Assembly (NCBI GenBank): GCA_024234575.1
Contig: JACKOB010000004.1
Location: forward strand, 496,001-560,000
Direction: 5' to 3'
Length of the DNA stretch: 64,000 bases
Source: Hahellaceae bacterium
Lineage (GTDB): Bacteria; Pseudomonadota; Gammaproteobacteria; Pseudomonadales; Oleiphilaceae
Shown: positions 43,435 through 52,118 of the stretch, in pieces
Position numbering within the stretch: the stretch's first letter is position 1
How the letters are laid out: each line of letters starts with the position of its first letter
Program-made: the position numbers and the translations under genes
The notes under the pieces: generated by a model
What the model saw: the letters and a program-made list of their open reading frames with translations, nothing else
What the model was told of the DNA's origin: nothing
The model's database searches: none

Positions 43435-44430
43435 ATGGAGCTGGTTTGTCCGGCAGGTAGTTTGTCGGCGTTAAAGATTGCGGTTGATAATGGCGCTGAT
43501 GCGGTTTATATCGGGTTTAAAGACGACACAAATGCAAGGCATTTTGCTGGTTTAAATTTTACAGATGCAAACGTCGTGAAAGCGATTGATTACGCGAAAC
43601 AGCGTCAGGTTAAAGTCTTTGTTGCGATAAATACCTATGCGCAATCCAGAGGGTGGGAGCGGTGGCAGAAAGCTGTCGATGTATCAGCAAATTACGGGAT
43701 CGATGCGGTAATTTGTGCTGATATTTCGGTGATGGAGTATGCGGCAACCAAACACCCAGAACTGAATTTGCATCTTTCTGTTCAAGGTTCAGCAACTAAT
43801 CGCGAAACCCTCAGCTTTTTTGCAAACAACTTTAATGTTAAACGAGCAGTATTACCCCGCGTTCTTTCTTTGAAACAAGTAGAAACACTGGCCAGCCAGT
43901 CTCCAGTTGATCTTGAGGTCTTTGCTTTTGGCAGCCTATGTATTATGGCTGAAGGGCGCTGTTATTTATCCTCATATTTAACTGATGAATCTCCAAACAA
44001 TTGCGGTGCCTGTTCGCCAGCCAAGGCAGTTCGATGGGAGCAAAAGGGCAACCAGCTCTATTCACGACTTAACGGCTTATTGATCGATAAGTATGAAGAG
44101 GGTGAAAAGGCCGGCTACCCAACGCTCTGCAAGGGGCGCTTTAATGTCAATGGCCGTATATTTAACGCCATTGAGGAGCCTACAAGTTTAAATACAATTG
44201 AGTTAATACCTGCTCTGGCGTCAGCGGGGATAAAGGCTGTAAAGATAGAAGGGCGCCAGCGTAGTCCTGCTTACGTTGAAAACGTTGTGAAAACATGGCG
44301 CAGAGCCTTGGACGCTTATCGTCATGATCCAGCAAGATTCGCCGTTAAACCGATGTGGAATGATGCTTTATCGAAGGTGTCGGAAGGAACGCAGACAACA
44401 CTGGGTGCCTACACCCGGTCCTGGCAATAG
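43435..44430 (+). CDS. ubiU: UbiU, U32-type hydroxylase subunit for anaerobic ubiquinone
   Basis: A 331-residue U32-peptidase-family protein. The four [4Fe-4S] cysteines of E. coli UbiU are at the same numbers: C169, C176, C193 and C232 (in GSLCIMAEGRCYLSS, NCGACSPAKA and PTLCKGRF). With UbiV it hydroxylates ubiquinone precursors without O2, using prephenate as oxygen donor. ELVCPAGSLSALKIAVDNGA is the usual start. AGGAGG precedes the ATG. ubiV follows after 16 bp, and a FNR box is about 105 bp upstream. Confidence 0.96.
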   Translation: MELVCPAGSLSALKIAVDNGADAVYIGFKDDTNARHFAGLNFTDANVVKAIDYAKQRQVKVFVAINTYAQSRGWERWQKAVDVSANYGIDAVICADISVMEYAATKHPELNLHLSVQGSATNRETLSFFANNFNVKRAVLPRVLSLKQVETLASQSPVDLEVFAFGSLCIMAEGRCYLSSYLTDESPNNCGACSPAKAVRWEQKGNQLYSRLNGLLIDKYEEGEKAGYPTLCKGRFNVNGRIFNAIEEPTSLNTIELIPALASAGIKAVKIEGRQRSPAYVENVVKTWRRALDAYRHDPARFAVKPMWNDALSKVSEGTQTTLGAYTRSWQ

Positions 44431-44446
44431 TTATCAAGGAGCCACA

Positions 44447-45340
44447 ATGAAATTATCTTTAGGGCCGATTCTGTATTTTTGGGAAAAGCAGCGCGTACTC
44501 GATTTTTATCAGCAAGCCATGGCATCACCAGTAGATGTTATCTATTTGGGGGAGACTGTTTGCTCCAAAAGGCGTGAACTTTCGCTGTCAGATTGGGTCG
44601 ATATCGCCTGTCAAGTGAAAGCGTATGGTAAAGAGGCAGTATTGTCTACACTAACACTTCTTGCTGCAGAATCAGAAATCAAGACACTTAAAAAATATTG
44701 CGACAACGGTGAATTTAGTGTGGAGGCAAATGATTTAGCCGCGGTCCAACTGCTGTCGGAAAAAGGTATACCGTTTATAGCCGGCCCAGCAATTAATGTT
44801 TACAACTTTAAAACGCTTCAGTTTCTTATCAAAAAGGGTCTGCAGCGATGGGTGATGCCCGTTGAGTTGTCGAAAGGTAATTTAGTGGACATTCTTGGCG
44901 ATGCTGAAGAAGACAAAAGCCGCTCTTCATTTGAAGTAGAGGTTTTTAGTTTTGGTAAAATTCCTTTAGCGTATTCTGCCAGATGCTTCACTGCTCGTTA
45001 CTACGATCTGCCTAAAGATAATTGTCAGTTAAAGTGTATTCATCATGAAGGAGGGCTTGAAGTTTTAAGTCAGGAAGATGAAGATTTATTTACACTAAAT
45101 GGTATCCAAACAATGTCAGGTCGGCTTTATAACTTGGAGTCCGAACTGGCAGCAATGCAAGATATTGGTGTAGATATCATACGTATTAGCCCAGAGCCTA
45201 CGGGTATTTTTGAGCAAATTAGTACTTTTGAGCAAGCCATGGCAAACGGTAGTAAAAATATTAGTTTGTCGGATGCGGATTGCAATGGCTATTGGTTTGG
45301 AAAGCCTGGCAGGAATATAAGTCGAGAAGAATTGAGCTAA
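44447..45340 (+). CDS. ubiV: UbiV, partner of UbiU
   Basis: A 297-residue U32-family protein; ATG at 44447 follows AAGGA, and the longer in-frame opening overlaps ubiU and is not used. The cysteines C39, C180, C193 and C197 (GETVCSKRR, SARCFTARYYDLPKDNCQLKC) match the four iron-sulfur ligands of E. coli UbiV. It forms a heterodimer with UbiU. Same operon as ubiU; together with ubiT it makes a complete O2-independent ubiquinone set. Confidence 0.95.
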   Translation: MKLSLGPILYFWEKQRVLDFYQQAMASPVDVIYLGETVCSKRRELSLSDWVDIACQVKAYGKEAVLSTLTLLAAESEIKTLKKYCDNGEFSVEANDLAAVQLLSEKGIPFIAGPAINVYNFKTLQFLIKKGLQRWVMPVELSKGNLVDILGDAEEDKSRSSFEVEVFSFGKIPLAYSARCFTARYYDLPKDNCQLKCIHHEGGLEVLSQEDEDLFTLNGIQTMSGRLYNLESELAAMQDIGVDIIRISPEPTGIFEQISTFEQAMANGSKNISLSDADCNGYWFGKPGRNISREELS

Positions 45341-45363
45341 AAAAAAGGCCCCGGGGAGGGGCC
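45339..45363 (-). terminator. Terminator of the phasin-like gene
   Basis: On the minus strand GGCCCC pairs with GGGGCC (45347-45352 with 45358-45363), and the A-run at 45339-45346 gives eight U. It lies about 40 bases beyond the phasin-like gene stop and abuts the ubiV stop. Confidence 0.8.
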
Positions 45364-45401
45364 GAAAAAACTTCGCTCTTTAAGAGAGAAGTGAGGGGTA
45401 A

Positions 45402-45821
45402 CTAGTTAAGAATCTTCGCTTTTAATTGGTTAGCAGACTCTTTCAGCGTCTGCAATTTTTTCTCTGCAGCTGCGACATATGACTCGATTGCAGGTTTAAC
45501 ATCCCGATCAATGGACTTCTCAGCCTGTAACTTTGCGTACGCGGTCATCATGCTTGCATTCCATTTCAAGCTCTCACGCGCATCGTAGGTTGCTGCGTCA
45601 ACATTTAACAGCAGCTGTCTAAATGTTGGATTATTCTCTCTAATCTTGGTTACGACGTCAGAAAGCTTGGTTTCGGGCTGAATTTCTGACCCTGCAATTT
45701 TTTCTAAAAGTTTGCGCCCTTCGGTTTCTGCCTGCTTTACTTTTTCAGAAACTTCTGCCTGAATTTTTTTACCGGCATTTTGGATGTTTTCCAATTGAGC
45801 TTTAACGTTTTCTTGAATCAT
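45402..45821 (-). CDS. Phasin-like helical protein
   Basis: A 139-residue, almost entirely helical, charged protein with heptad-like repeats (NVKAQLENIQNAGKKIQAEV, EKVKQAETEGRKLLEKIA, AEKKLQTLKESANQLKAKI) and no cysteine or membrane segment. Composition and length resemble phasins, which coat polyhydroxyalkanoate granules, but no PHA gene is nearby. It stands alone with its own terminator. A different coiled-coil role is possible. Confidence 0.5.
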   Translation of the reverse strand: MIQENVKAQLENIQNAGKKIQAEVSEKVKQAETEGRKLLEKIAGSEIQPETKLSDVVTKIRENNPTFRQLLLNVDAATYDARESLKWNASMMTAYAKLQAEKSIDRDVKPAIESYVAAAEKKLQTLKESANQLKAKILN

Positions 45822-45999
45822 TTCTACTCTCTTTTTCTGCCGGTCAGCACTGCCTAATGGGAGGTTATGCTTGATTTGGCACTTAGATTAATTGGGTTTT
45901 TAAGGACTATGGGCCAATACTAGGAAAAAAAATTAGAATGTTCATCCTAATTTATGACGGCGTGGTTACAGAGTTTTGATAAGAGGGGATTAGGGAAGT

Positions 46000-46024
46000 G
46001 GGACGGTTTCGACCAAACCGTCCC
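46000..46024 (-). terminator. 10-bp-stem hairpin after elbB
   Basis: GGGACGGTTT (46000-46009) and AAACCGTCCC (46015-46024) pair perfectly around CGACC, 13 bases beyond the elbB stop. There is no U-run on the minus strand, but the position fits a transcript end. Confidence 0.5.
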
Positions 46025-46037
46025 TTAATAGCGAAAT

Positions 46038-46691
46038 TTACTTAATCATTGTCAGAATGGTTGATACTAGTTTCTCAATACCGGCTGCTGCTTCTGATAT
46101 TCTGTTTGCAAGCATATAAGCGGGAGTCGTAACGACTTTATGAGTCTCATCAATAACGACATCATCTACCGCGCACTCTACGTGTTTGCCTCCCATTGCG
46201 TCTATTGCGGAGGCCGTTGCAACGTCTTTACCAATCGTGCATTTTAACGCACCGCCATAGATTGAAGCGGCAAGCGCTGGTGCGATACAGATATAACCAG
46301 CAGGTTTACCGGCATCTGCAAAGGCTTTGGCGACTTTCGCGACAGACTCTGTAACAGACATGTTTGTGCCTTCAATTGCAAAATTGCTTAAGTTTTTTGC
46401 GGCACCAAATCCACCGGGGAAAATTATCGCATCGAACTCATTAACATCAAGCGTATTGATGTCTGCTATATCGCCCCTCGCTATCCGTGAAGCTTCTATC
46501 AAAACGTTGCGATCTGACGGCATTACCTCTCCGGTAATGTGATTAATTGTATGCATTTGGGGGATATCCGGAGCGAAGCAACGATATTTGGCATCATTAC
46601 TATCGAGTGCCAGCAGCGTAATCACGGACTCGTATATTTCGGATCCGTCAAGATATCCACAACCTGATAGGATGACAGCGACTTTCTTCAT
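46038..46691 (-). CDS. elbB: Glyoxalase-like protein ElbB (ES1 family)
   Basis: A 217-residue DJ-1/PfpI-superfamily protein of the ElbB branch: KKVAVILSGCGYLDGSEIYE, FPGGFGAAKNLSNFA, and the nucleophile-elbow region YICIAPALAAS with its cysteine. E. coli ElbB has glyoxalase activity and influences isoprenoid yield. AAGAGG lies seven bases from the ATG at 46691 but touches a GTG at 46697, so the ATG is chosen. It follows ribE by 15 bp in a likely operon. Confidence 0.92.
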   Translation of the reverse strand: MKKVAVILSGCGYLDGSEIYESVITLLALDSNDAKYRCFAPDIPQMHTINHITGEVMPSDRNVLIEASRIARGDIADINTLDVNEFDAIIFPGGFGAAKNLSNFAIEGTNMSVTESVAKVAKAFADAGKPAGYICIAPALAASIYGGALKCTIGKDVATASAIDAMGGKHVECAVDDVVIDETHKVVTTPAYMLANRISEAAAGIEKLVSTILTMIK

Positions 46692-46706
46692 TTTCACGCC
46701 TCTTTT

Positions 46707-47321
46707 TTAGTTATTTAACTTTAAGCCCAACCGCTCAATTGTGTCGACTATAGTTTGGGTTTGGGTGTCTATTTCAATGTTAACTGTGTCTCCCGCTTTT
46801 GCTGTGCCAAACGTGGTGACAGAAAGAGTTTCGGGTATGAGGTGTACCGAGAACCGATCGTTTGTTACATCAGAGCCAACGGTGAGGCTCGCGCCGTTAA
46901 CGGTAATGAACCCTTTGGGAATGATATACTTAGCCCATTTTTGTTCAAGCTGAAAAAGCAACGTGCAGTTGTTCTCTGTGTCATTTCGAGAAATAATTTT
47001 TGCTTTAGTGTGGATATGCCCAGAAACTAAATGGCCACCTATTTCGTCGCCTATTCGAGCTGCTCTTTCAAAGTTGACTTTATCTCCTTCGTTCACAGCG
47101 GCTAAGTTTGTTGTGCGTAAAGTTTCAGACATAACATCAAAAGACACCTGTTGGTCGTTATAGTCTGTGACAGTGAGGCATACCCCATTTAGGGCGATGC
47201 TCGCGCCTCGTTGCAGAGATGTTAGGGCGTGTTGGGGAAATTTGCAGGTAAGCTTTGTTAGTCCGGGCAGCCTCTGGGCAGACTCAATGACCGCAAGACC
47301 TTGAATTATTCCAGTAAACAT
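46707..47321 (-). CDS. ribE: Riboflavin synthase (alpha subunit)
   Basis: A 204-residue enzyme that dismutates two 6,7-dimethyl-8-ribityllumazine to riboflavin. It has the two lumazine-binding repeats: MFTGIIQGLAVIESAQ with SIALNGVCLTV, and GGHLVSGHIHTKAKI with FITVNGASLTVG. Length is normal. The other rib genes are not in the window and the upstream region shows no FMN riboswitch. The gene is sometimes called ribC. Confidence 0.95.
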   Translation of the reverse strand: MFTGIIQGLAVIESAQRLPGLTKLTCKFPQHALTSLQRGASIALNGVCLTVTDYNDQQVSFDVMSETLRTTNLAAVNEGDKVNFERAARIGDEIGGHLVSGHIHTKAKIISRNDTENNCTLLFQLEQKWAKYIIPKGFITVNGASLTVGSDVTNDRFSVHLIPETLSVTTFGTAKAGDTVNIEIDTQTQTIVDTIERLGLKLNN

Positions 47322-47495
47322 AGTTTGTTAATCCAATTGTTTGGTTTTAATGACTCACAATGATATCTGACGTTAGATGGATGAAGAAATAGCAATAACG
47401 ATGCAAAAGCTTTGGTGACCGGAGGGAATGTTAGCTTTTTAAGGGGGGGGTGATGGCGGCTAAACCCGAATTTTACTTGCCACCATCAAACCGGC

Positions 47496-47915
47496 TTATT
47501 TAACGCCGCAGCTGTTAACTCGCGCCAAACTCAGTGCTTTCAACACATCAGATCTGGTGATAATACCTATGACTTTTTCACCTTCTACGACGGGATAAAG
47601 TTTTGGCATTGGTTTAGTCATTTTTTCTGCCAACGCCATGATGTCTTCGTCAGGACTCACTGAGAGCGGATTGGCTCGCATTATATCACTAGCTACCTGA
47701 TGATCTTCACAATAGTAGCTATCGTTCAGCATTTGTCTTAAGCAATCACGCTCAGTTACGAATCCGATAAGTTTTTTATTTTCGTCAAGTACAGGAGCAC
47801 CAACAACTTTATTCTTGATCAGAGCTTTAACTATTTCTTCCACACCTGTGTTGGCAGCGAAAGAAAGGCTGAGTGACTTCATATAGTCTCTGACAAGTAT
47901 TTTGGGAGCTGACAT
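47496..47915 (-). CDS. Two-CBS-domain protein
   Basis: A 139-residue protein made of one CBS pair: VRDYMKSLSLSFAANTGVEE to VGAPVLDENKKLIGFVTERD, then IMRANPLSVSPDEDIMALAE to VVEGEKVIGIITRSDVLKAL. Such proteins bind adenine nucleotides and regulate partner enzymes or channels. The ATG at 47915 has GAGGT at proper distance; the ATG eight codons upstream does not. No partner gene is adjacent. A weak hairpin (47451-47488) follows the stop. Confidence 0.88.
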   Translation of the reverse strand: MSAPKILVRDYMKSLSLSFAANTGVEEIVKALIKNKVVGAPVLDENKKLIGFVTERDCLRQMLNDSYYCEDHQVASDIMRANPLSVSPDEDIMALAEKMTKPMPKLYPVVEGEKVIGIITRSDVLKALSLARVNSCGVK

Positions 47916-48138
47916 GATTAACCTACCTCTTTTTTGCACGCGGTATCCAATTAAGTATGGAAGTGTACGGCTATTTTGCTGTTAATTAAAATGATAAGGG
48001 AAACTCGTACGTTTAAATATAGTCGATGTAAATTTGGATGCTCATTGATTAATATCATTAGAGCAATTATTAAGGACTCTCTGATTAATTCCTAAAATGT
48101 TATACGATTAGATCCGAATCCACCAACCCGGTACGGCC

Positions 48139-49095
48139 ATGAAACAGCAAAGTTTAGAAGCCAGCGGCTTTGAGGTTTATCGAAAGAAAACGCGTAAGGA
48201 AATGTTTCTGGATGAAATGAGCCAGATTATTCCCTGGGAAGAGTTATGCGAGGCCATCAAACCCTTCTACCCAGAACCACCTAAAGGTGCAGGACGTAAA
48301 CCGGTCGGGTTAGCGCGAATGTTACGCATCCATTTTCTGCAACATTGGTTTGAATTATCGGATCCCGGAGCGGAGGAAGCCCTCTATGATTCCAGGGCTA
48401 TGCGTATGTTTGTTGGGATTGATTTGGGTAAAGAACCTGTTCCTGACGAAACGACAATTTGTAAATTTCGCCACCTGATGGAGAAAAACAATTTGGGTGG
48501 TGAGCTATTTCGCCTCGTGAATGTGTATTTGGAAGAAAATGGTTTAAAGGTTTCTCGAGGTACGATTGTTGATGCCACGATTATTAACGCACCGAGTTCA
48601 ACCAAAAACAAAGACAAGCGGCGTGATCCCGAAATGCACCAGACTAGAAAAGGCAATCAGTGGTACTTTGGCATGAAGACACACATCGGAGTGGACAGCA
48701 AAACGAAGTTAATTCACTCGATCGCAGTGACGCCTGCTAACACACACGACTCACAGGTGTTAGAAGATTTGCTTCATGGTGAAGAAACGCGAATATGGGG
48801 TGATTCAGCTTATGCAGGTCAAAAAGAAGTCATCAAATTGCATGCGCCAAATGCCAAAGATTTTACGCAAAGAAAAGCCTATCGCAATAGACGGTTGAGT
48901 GAAAAAGAGCAGTCGGCTAACCGACAGAAGTCGAAAATCAGGTCACGCGTAGAACACATCTTCGGGATAATGAAAAACCAATTTGGCTACAAAAAGGTTC
49001 GTTATCGTGGGATAGATAAAAATGCCAATGCAGTGTTTACCAAGTGCGCCTTGGTGAATATGGTATTGGCCAGAAGGCATTTTCAACCTGCTTAG
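48139..49095 (+). CDS. IS5-family DDE transposase
   Basis: A 318-residue transposase, full length for the IS5 group. The N-terminal DUF772-like region (RKEMFLDEMSQIIPWEELCE, LARMLRIHFLQHWFELSDPG) is followed by the DDE catalytic core: first Asp in GTIVDATIINAPSS, second in IWGDSAYAGQ, Glu in RSRVEHIFGIMK with the Y-2-R-3-E-type spacing region. No frameshift or internal stop is seen, so the element could still be active. Confidence 0.95.
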   Translation: MKQQSLEASGFEVYRKKTRKEMFLDEMSQIIPWEELCEAIKPFYPEPPKGAGRKPVGLARMLRIHFLQHWFELSDPGAEEALYDSRAMRMFVGIDLGKEPVPDETTICKFRHLMEKNNLGGELFRLVNVYLEENGLKVSRGTIVDATIINAPSSTKNKDKRRDPEMHQTRKGNQWYFGMKTHIGVDSKTKLIHSIAVTPANTHDSQVLEDLLHGEETRIWGDSAYAGQKEVIKLHAPNAKDFTQRKAYRNRRLSEKEQSANRQKSKIRSRVEHIFGIMKNQFGYKKVRYRGIDKNANAVFTKCALVNMVLARRHFQPA

Positions 49096-49153
49096 CAGGA
49101 AAGTTGCGCCTGAATGGCGCCAAACGGCCGCTTGAAGTGGCCAAGTAGAACAA

Positions 49154-49171
49154 AAAAGGCTTCGGCCTTTT
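49154..49171 (+). terminator. Terminator inside the IS
   Basis: AAAAGGC-TTCG-GCCTTTT (49154-49171) is a compact stem with a stable TTCG tetraloop and T-rich arm, 58 bases after the transposase stop. It would end the transposase message before the right inverted repeat. Confidence 0.75.
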
Positions 49172-49490
49172 AGAAATAGACATATTCAAGAAGTAAATAG
49201 TATGCCAGGTCTGGAAAAAGAGTCATTGATCAGACCTTCCTTAAGTTAGTTGTTGCCTAAATCGAGTGCTGCCTCCTGCACGAATTTAAGCGCTGGTGGG
49301 CGAGAGTTAAGCAAATACCAAGCTTTTTGGTACTTAGCGGATCAGCACTAATACTCACTCAAGAAAGTGCTTGGTTACAGAAATTGATTTTACGGCCGCT
49401 ATACACTGAAGGAGTAATTCCAGAACTAAGTCCCTGTGCGAATACGTGTGGATGAAATTGTATTTTTAAGTGTCTTGCGTGGAAAAAGGA

Positions 49491-50390
49491 ATGGCTGAGC
49501 AAAAATATAAAGTAATGCCCGGGGCGGTTGCCGGGGAAAGCACTTTTGGCAGTAAAGTAACTGGTAAAGATGCAAGTGCACAGCCATTGATGCTCACTAA
49601 AGGGAAGAAGAGTGCTTCAGCTCAACTGGAGGATAAGGTTTCAGCAAAGCAGAAGTCTGGTATCCATATAAAAGAATCTGACACGGGTGCTGAGACGAAT
49701 GAAGGTATCCCGACAGCTGGAGTTGAATCACCATCTAATCCTGCCTCGGATACTGTTTTAAATGATATTGGAGAAAAAAAGAAGCAACAGGCAAGAAAAT
49801 TAAGACTGATGAAAGAGTGTGAAGGGGTTTTACTTGTAAATTATGACTGGTTAGACATGCCAGATTACCCGTCTAACGATCTATTGGCAGTTGCCAGAAA
49901 GACTCGGGAATACACTATACTTTTAAATACTTGTCTTGGCATTCTATGTGTCCTGGCTTTCTCGGGGGTGTTGCCCGCTTGGGTTGGGGGAAGCGCTTTA
50001 GGCTTGTTGTTTATTTCTTTTTGCGTCAGTTTCACTTCTTTGCGAAAAGTTCTGATTAAAGAGCCTTCTTACAAGGAAATAATGAAAGAGAGACAAGTAT
50101 GCGAATTTAAGGCACTAGGACATATAAGGTTGCTTGAGGGGAAAAGTGGTTTGGCATGGAAGTTAGAAAATTTGGCGCCCTATAACAGCGCATTAAAAAA
50201 AGATCTGTTTCAGTCAATCGTCGTTTACTCTCGTGCACAGAAACTGTTAAAGATTCTTCGAAGAAAGGAGCATATTCGCCTTTATCTAATCTACTTGCTT
50301 GAGGCTGAAAAGGCGTTCAAAAGGTTAAAAGAAGACTATTTTTCAACCCACCGCGAGCTTCAGTCGCGCGGTATCGATGATACCTTGTAG
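49491..50390 (+). CDS. Orphan two-helix membrane protein
   Basis: A protein of about 299 residues that I do not recognise. The first 95 residues are polar and low-complexity (many Lys, Ser, Ala, Gly, Glu). After a charged helix (KKKQQARKLRLMKECEG) there is a hairpin of two membrane helices (about 140-155 and 160-175, NTCLGILCVLAFSGVL and GGSALGLLFISFCVSF), then a basic, helical cytoplasmic tail (KLLKILRRKEHIRLYLIYLL) to the end. The ATG at 49491 has GGAA seven bases upstream; GTGs at 49470 and 49479 are alternatives. It lies 250 bp from the IS and has no functional neighbour. Confidence 0.6.
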   Translation: MAEQKYKVMPGAVAGESTFGSKVTGKDASAQPLMLTKGKKSASAQLEDKVSAKQKSGIHIKESDTGAETNEGIPTAGVESPSNPASDTVLNDIGEKKKQQARKLRLMKECEGVLLVNYDWLDMPDYPSNDLLAVARKTREYTILLNTCLGILCVLAFSGVLPAWVGGSALGLLFISFCVSFTSLRKVLIKEPSYKEIMKERQVCEFKALGHIRLLEGKSGLAWKLENLAPYNSALKKDLFQSIVVYSRAQKLLKILRRKEHIRLYLIYLLEAEKAFKRLKEDYFSTHRELQSRGIDDTL

Positions 50391-50729
50391 CACTATTACT
50401 GCCATTTAATTATTTGCCAGGTCTGATTTGCACAATAATGGGCGTATTGCACTTTGTTGGCATTAATTATGCATTATGTTGGTGCGGTTTTGAAGTGCGT
50501 GCAGAATTTGCTGATGGAATATTCCTTGAAAAACGTTATTTATTAGCGAGTTATTGTATTTAATCGCACAAAGGCTAATTTTCGCTCATGCTGATATGTG
50601 CACATGTGTGGTGCGCATAATTTGTTCGTGATCGAATATGGTGCAAGGTGTCGTGGTTGTAATCGTCATCGCGATGCTTGGCAAAATTTACAACAAGTTA
50701 AAAACGTAAACTAATTTTAGGAACCACTA
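50391..50729. other. Region upstream of the ammonium transporter
   Basis: 339 bp with no gene. It is rich in GTGC/GCAC words, among them the NtrC-like palindrome at 50599-50615. A convincing sigma-54 -24/-12 pair was not found; TTGGCA near 50682 lacks a matching -12 element. No terminator for the upstream gene is clear. Confidence 0.4.
50599..50615. promoter_or_regulatory. Possible NtrC site
   Basis: TGCACATGTGTGGTGCG resembles the NtrC consensus TGCACC-N5-GGTGCA, with 10 of 12 defined bases matching. It is 115 bp upstream of the amt ATG, a usual enhancer distance. Without a clear sigma-54 promoter this is only suggestive. Confidence 0.35.
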
Positions 50730-52037
50730 ATGATACTTAATACATTAGCGAGGAAGGTCTTCGCGACATCACTCTTAGCACTCGCTTCCGCTGCGGCTGT
50801 AGCCGGAGATGTTGAGATTAGTCCAGCGAACACTGCATGGATACTGACTGCGACAGCATTGGTTTTATTTATGACTTTACCTGGGTTGGCGCTGTTTTAT
50901 GGCGGTTTGGTTCGGTCTAAAAACGTACTGTCAGTGTTGATGCAATGCTTTGCTATAGCAGGTATCTCTTCGTTGTTGTGGTTGATGCTAGGTTACTCGT
51001 TAGCGTTTTCAGAAGGCAACGGATTTATCGGTGGCCTGGATAAGGTAATGTTTGCTGGTATATCTCGGGAGTCTTTGTCAGGAGATATACCTGAATCTTT
51101 ATTTGCAATGTTTCAGATGACGTTTGCAGTAATAACTCCTGCTTTAATCGTAGGTGGCTTTGCTGAGAGAATGCGGTTCAGCGCTATGGCACTGTTTAGT
51201 TCGGTATGGTTGTTGGCAGTTTATGTGCCCGTAACACATTGGGTTTGGGGTGGTGGTTGGTTAGCCGAGCTGGGCGTTTACGATTTTGCCGGAGGTATTG
51301 TCGTTCATATTACGGCGGGTGTTGCAGCGCTGGTTGCCGCACTGGTGCTTGGTCCAAGAAAAGGCTTTCCGACAACGGCGATGCCGCCTCACAACATGAC
51401 GATGACGGTCACTGGTGCTGGCATGCTGTGGGTTGGTTGGTTCGGATTTAATGGCGGTAGCGCTTTGGCTGCTGATGGCAATGCGGCAATGGCTGTTGTG
51501 GTAACGCATGTTTCTGCTGCCGCTGGTGTATTGATTTGGTCATGCATTGAATGGATAAAGTTTGGTAAACCCAGCGCGTTAGGTGCGGTTACGGGCATGG
51601 TTGCTGGATTGGGCACCATTACACCAGCGTCTGGATTTGTTGGGCCTGGGGGGGCTTTAATTATTGGTATTTCTGCCGGTGCCATTTGCTTTTTTGCAAC
51701 CCAATTTGTTAAGCGTACACTTAAGATTGATGATTCCCTGGACGTTTTTCCTGTGCATGGTGTCGGTGGGATATTAGGTTCGTTATTGGTAGCATTTTTC
51801 GCCTCTACAGAGCTGGGTGTGTTCAGTGGATATGGATTTGCCGAGGGTATAGATTCAGTTGGCGGGCAGTTAAAAGTGCAAATGATAGGGATTGTGGCAA
51901 CGTTTGTTTATACGGCGGTGGTCAGTTATGCGTTGCTGAAATTGATCGCCTTAGTGACGCCATTACGTGTTACTGAAGAAAATGAAGTGCAAGGATTGGA
52001 TGTAGCTGAACACGAAGAAACGGGCTACAACCTCTAA
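50730..52037 (+). CDS. amtB: Ammonium transporter (Amt family)
   Basis: A 435-residue transporter with a cleavable signal (LLALASAAAVAGD) and eleven membrane helices. The twin histidines of the pore are in GGIVVHITAGVAALV and DVFPVHGVGGILG; the gate/recruitment segment reads MFQMTFAVITPALIVGGFAE, and the ammonium site DFAGG lies before the first histidine. The cytoplasmic tail is short and acidic. No glnK is adjacent, unlike many amt loci. A possible NtrC site lies upstream and a strong terminator downstream. Confidence 0.95.
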   Translation: MILNTLARKVFATSLLALASAAAVAGDVEISPANTAWILTATALVLFMTLPGLALFYGGLVRSKNVLSVLMQCFAIAGISSLLWLMLGYSLAFSEGNGFIGGLDKVMFAGISRESLSGDIPESLFAMFQMTFAVITPALIVGGFAERMRFSAMALFSSVWLLAVYVPVTHWVWGGGWLAELGVYDFAGGIVVHITAGVAALVAALVLGPRKGFPTTAMPPHNMTMTVTGAGMLWVGWFGFNGGSALAADGNAAMAVVVTHVSAAAGVLIWSCIEWIKFGKPSALGAVTGMVAGLGTITPASGFVGPGGALIIGISAGAICFFATQFVKRTLKIDDSLDVFPVHGVGGILGSLLVAFFASTELGVFSGYGFAEGIDSVGGQLKVQMIGIVATFVYTAVVSYALLKLIALVTPLRVTEENEVQGLDVAEHEETGYNL

Positions 52038-52095
52038 GCTTGAGTCAACAAAATACGAGCAATACTTGTTTCTGTGTTGCTCGTTAGTTATTTCA

Positions 52096-52118
52096 GGGGC
52101 CAGTTTGGCCCTCTTTTT
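52096..52118 (+). terminator. Rho-independent terminator of amt
   Basis: GGGCCA-GTT-TGGCCC (52097-52111) followed by TCTTTTT. A second stem, ACGAGCAA/TTGCTCGT (52055-52062 with 52077-52084), lies just before it. The terminator reaches the stop codon of the convergent ATPase gene. Confidence 0.85.

Larger units (their letters stand above)
48074..49240 (+). mobile_element. IS5-family insertion sequence, complete
   Basis: An element of 1167 bp containing one transposase gene. Imperfect terminal inverted repeats: left end GGACTCTCTGATTAAT (from 48074) and right end, read inward, GGAAGGTCTGATCAAT (to 49240), 12 of 16 matching. TTAA flanks both sides (48070-48073 and 49241-49244), which fits the YTAR four-base target duplication of IS5. 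Identical flanks and an intact gene suggest recent insertion. The joined flanks show no interrupted gene. Confidence 0.85.

Noticed and set aside
47443..47450. Run of eight G as a phase-variable tract
   Set aside because: It is intergenic, with no coding frame or clear promoter around it.
47322..47495. FMN riboswitch upstream of ribE
   Set aside because: No conserved RFN elements are present in this short A/T-rich gap.
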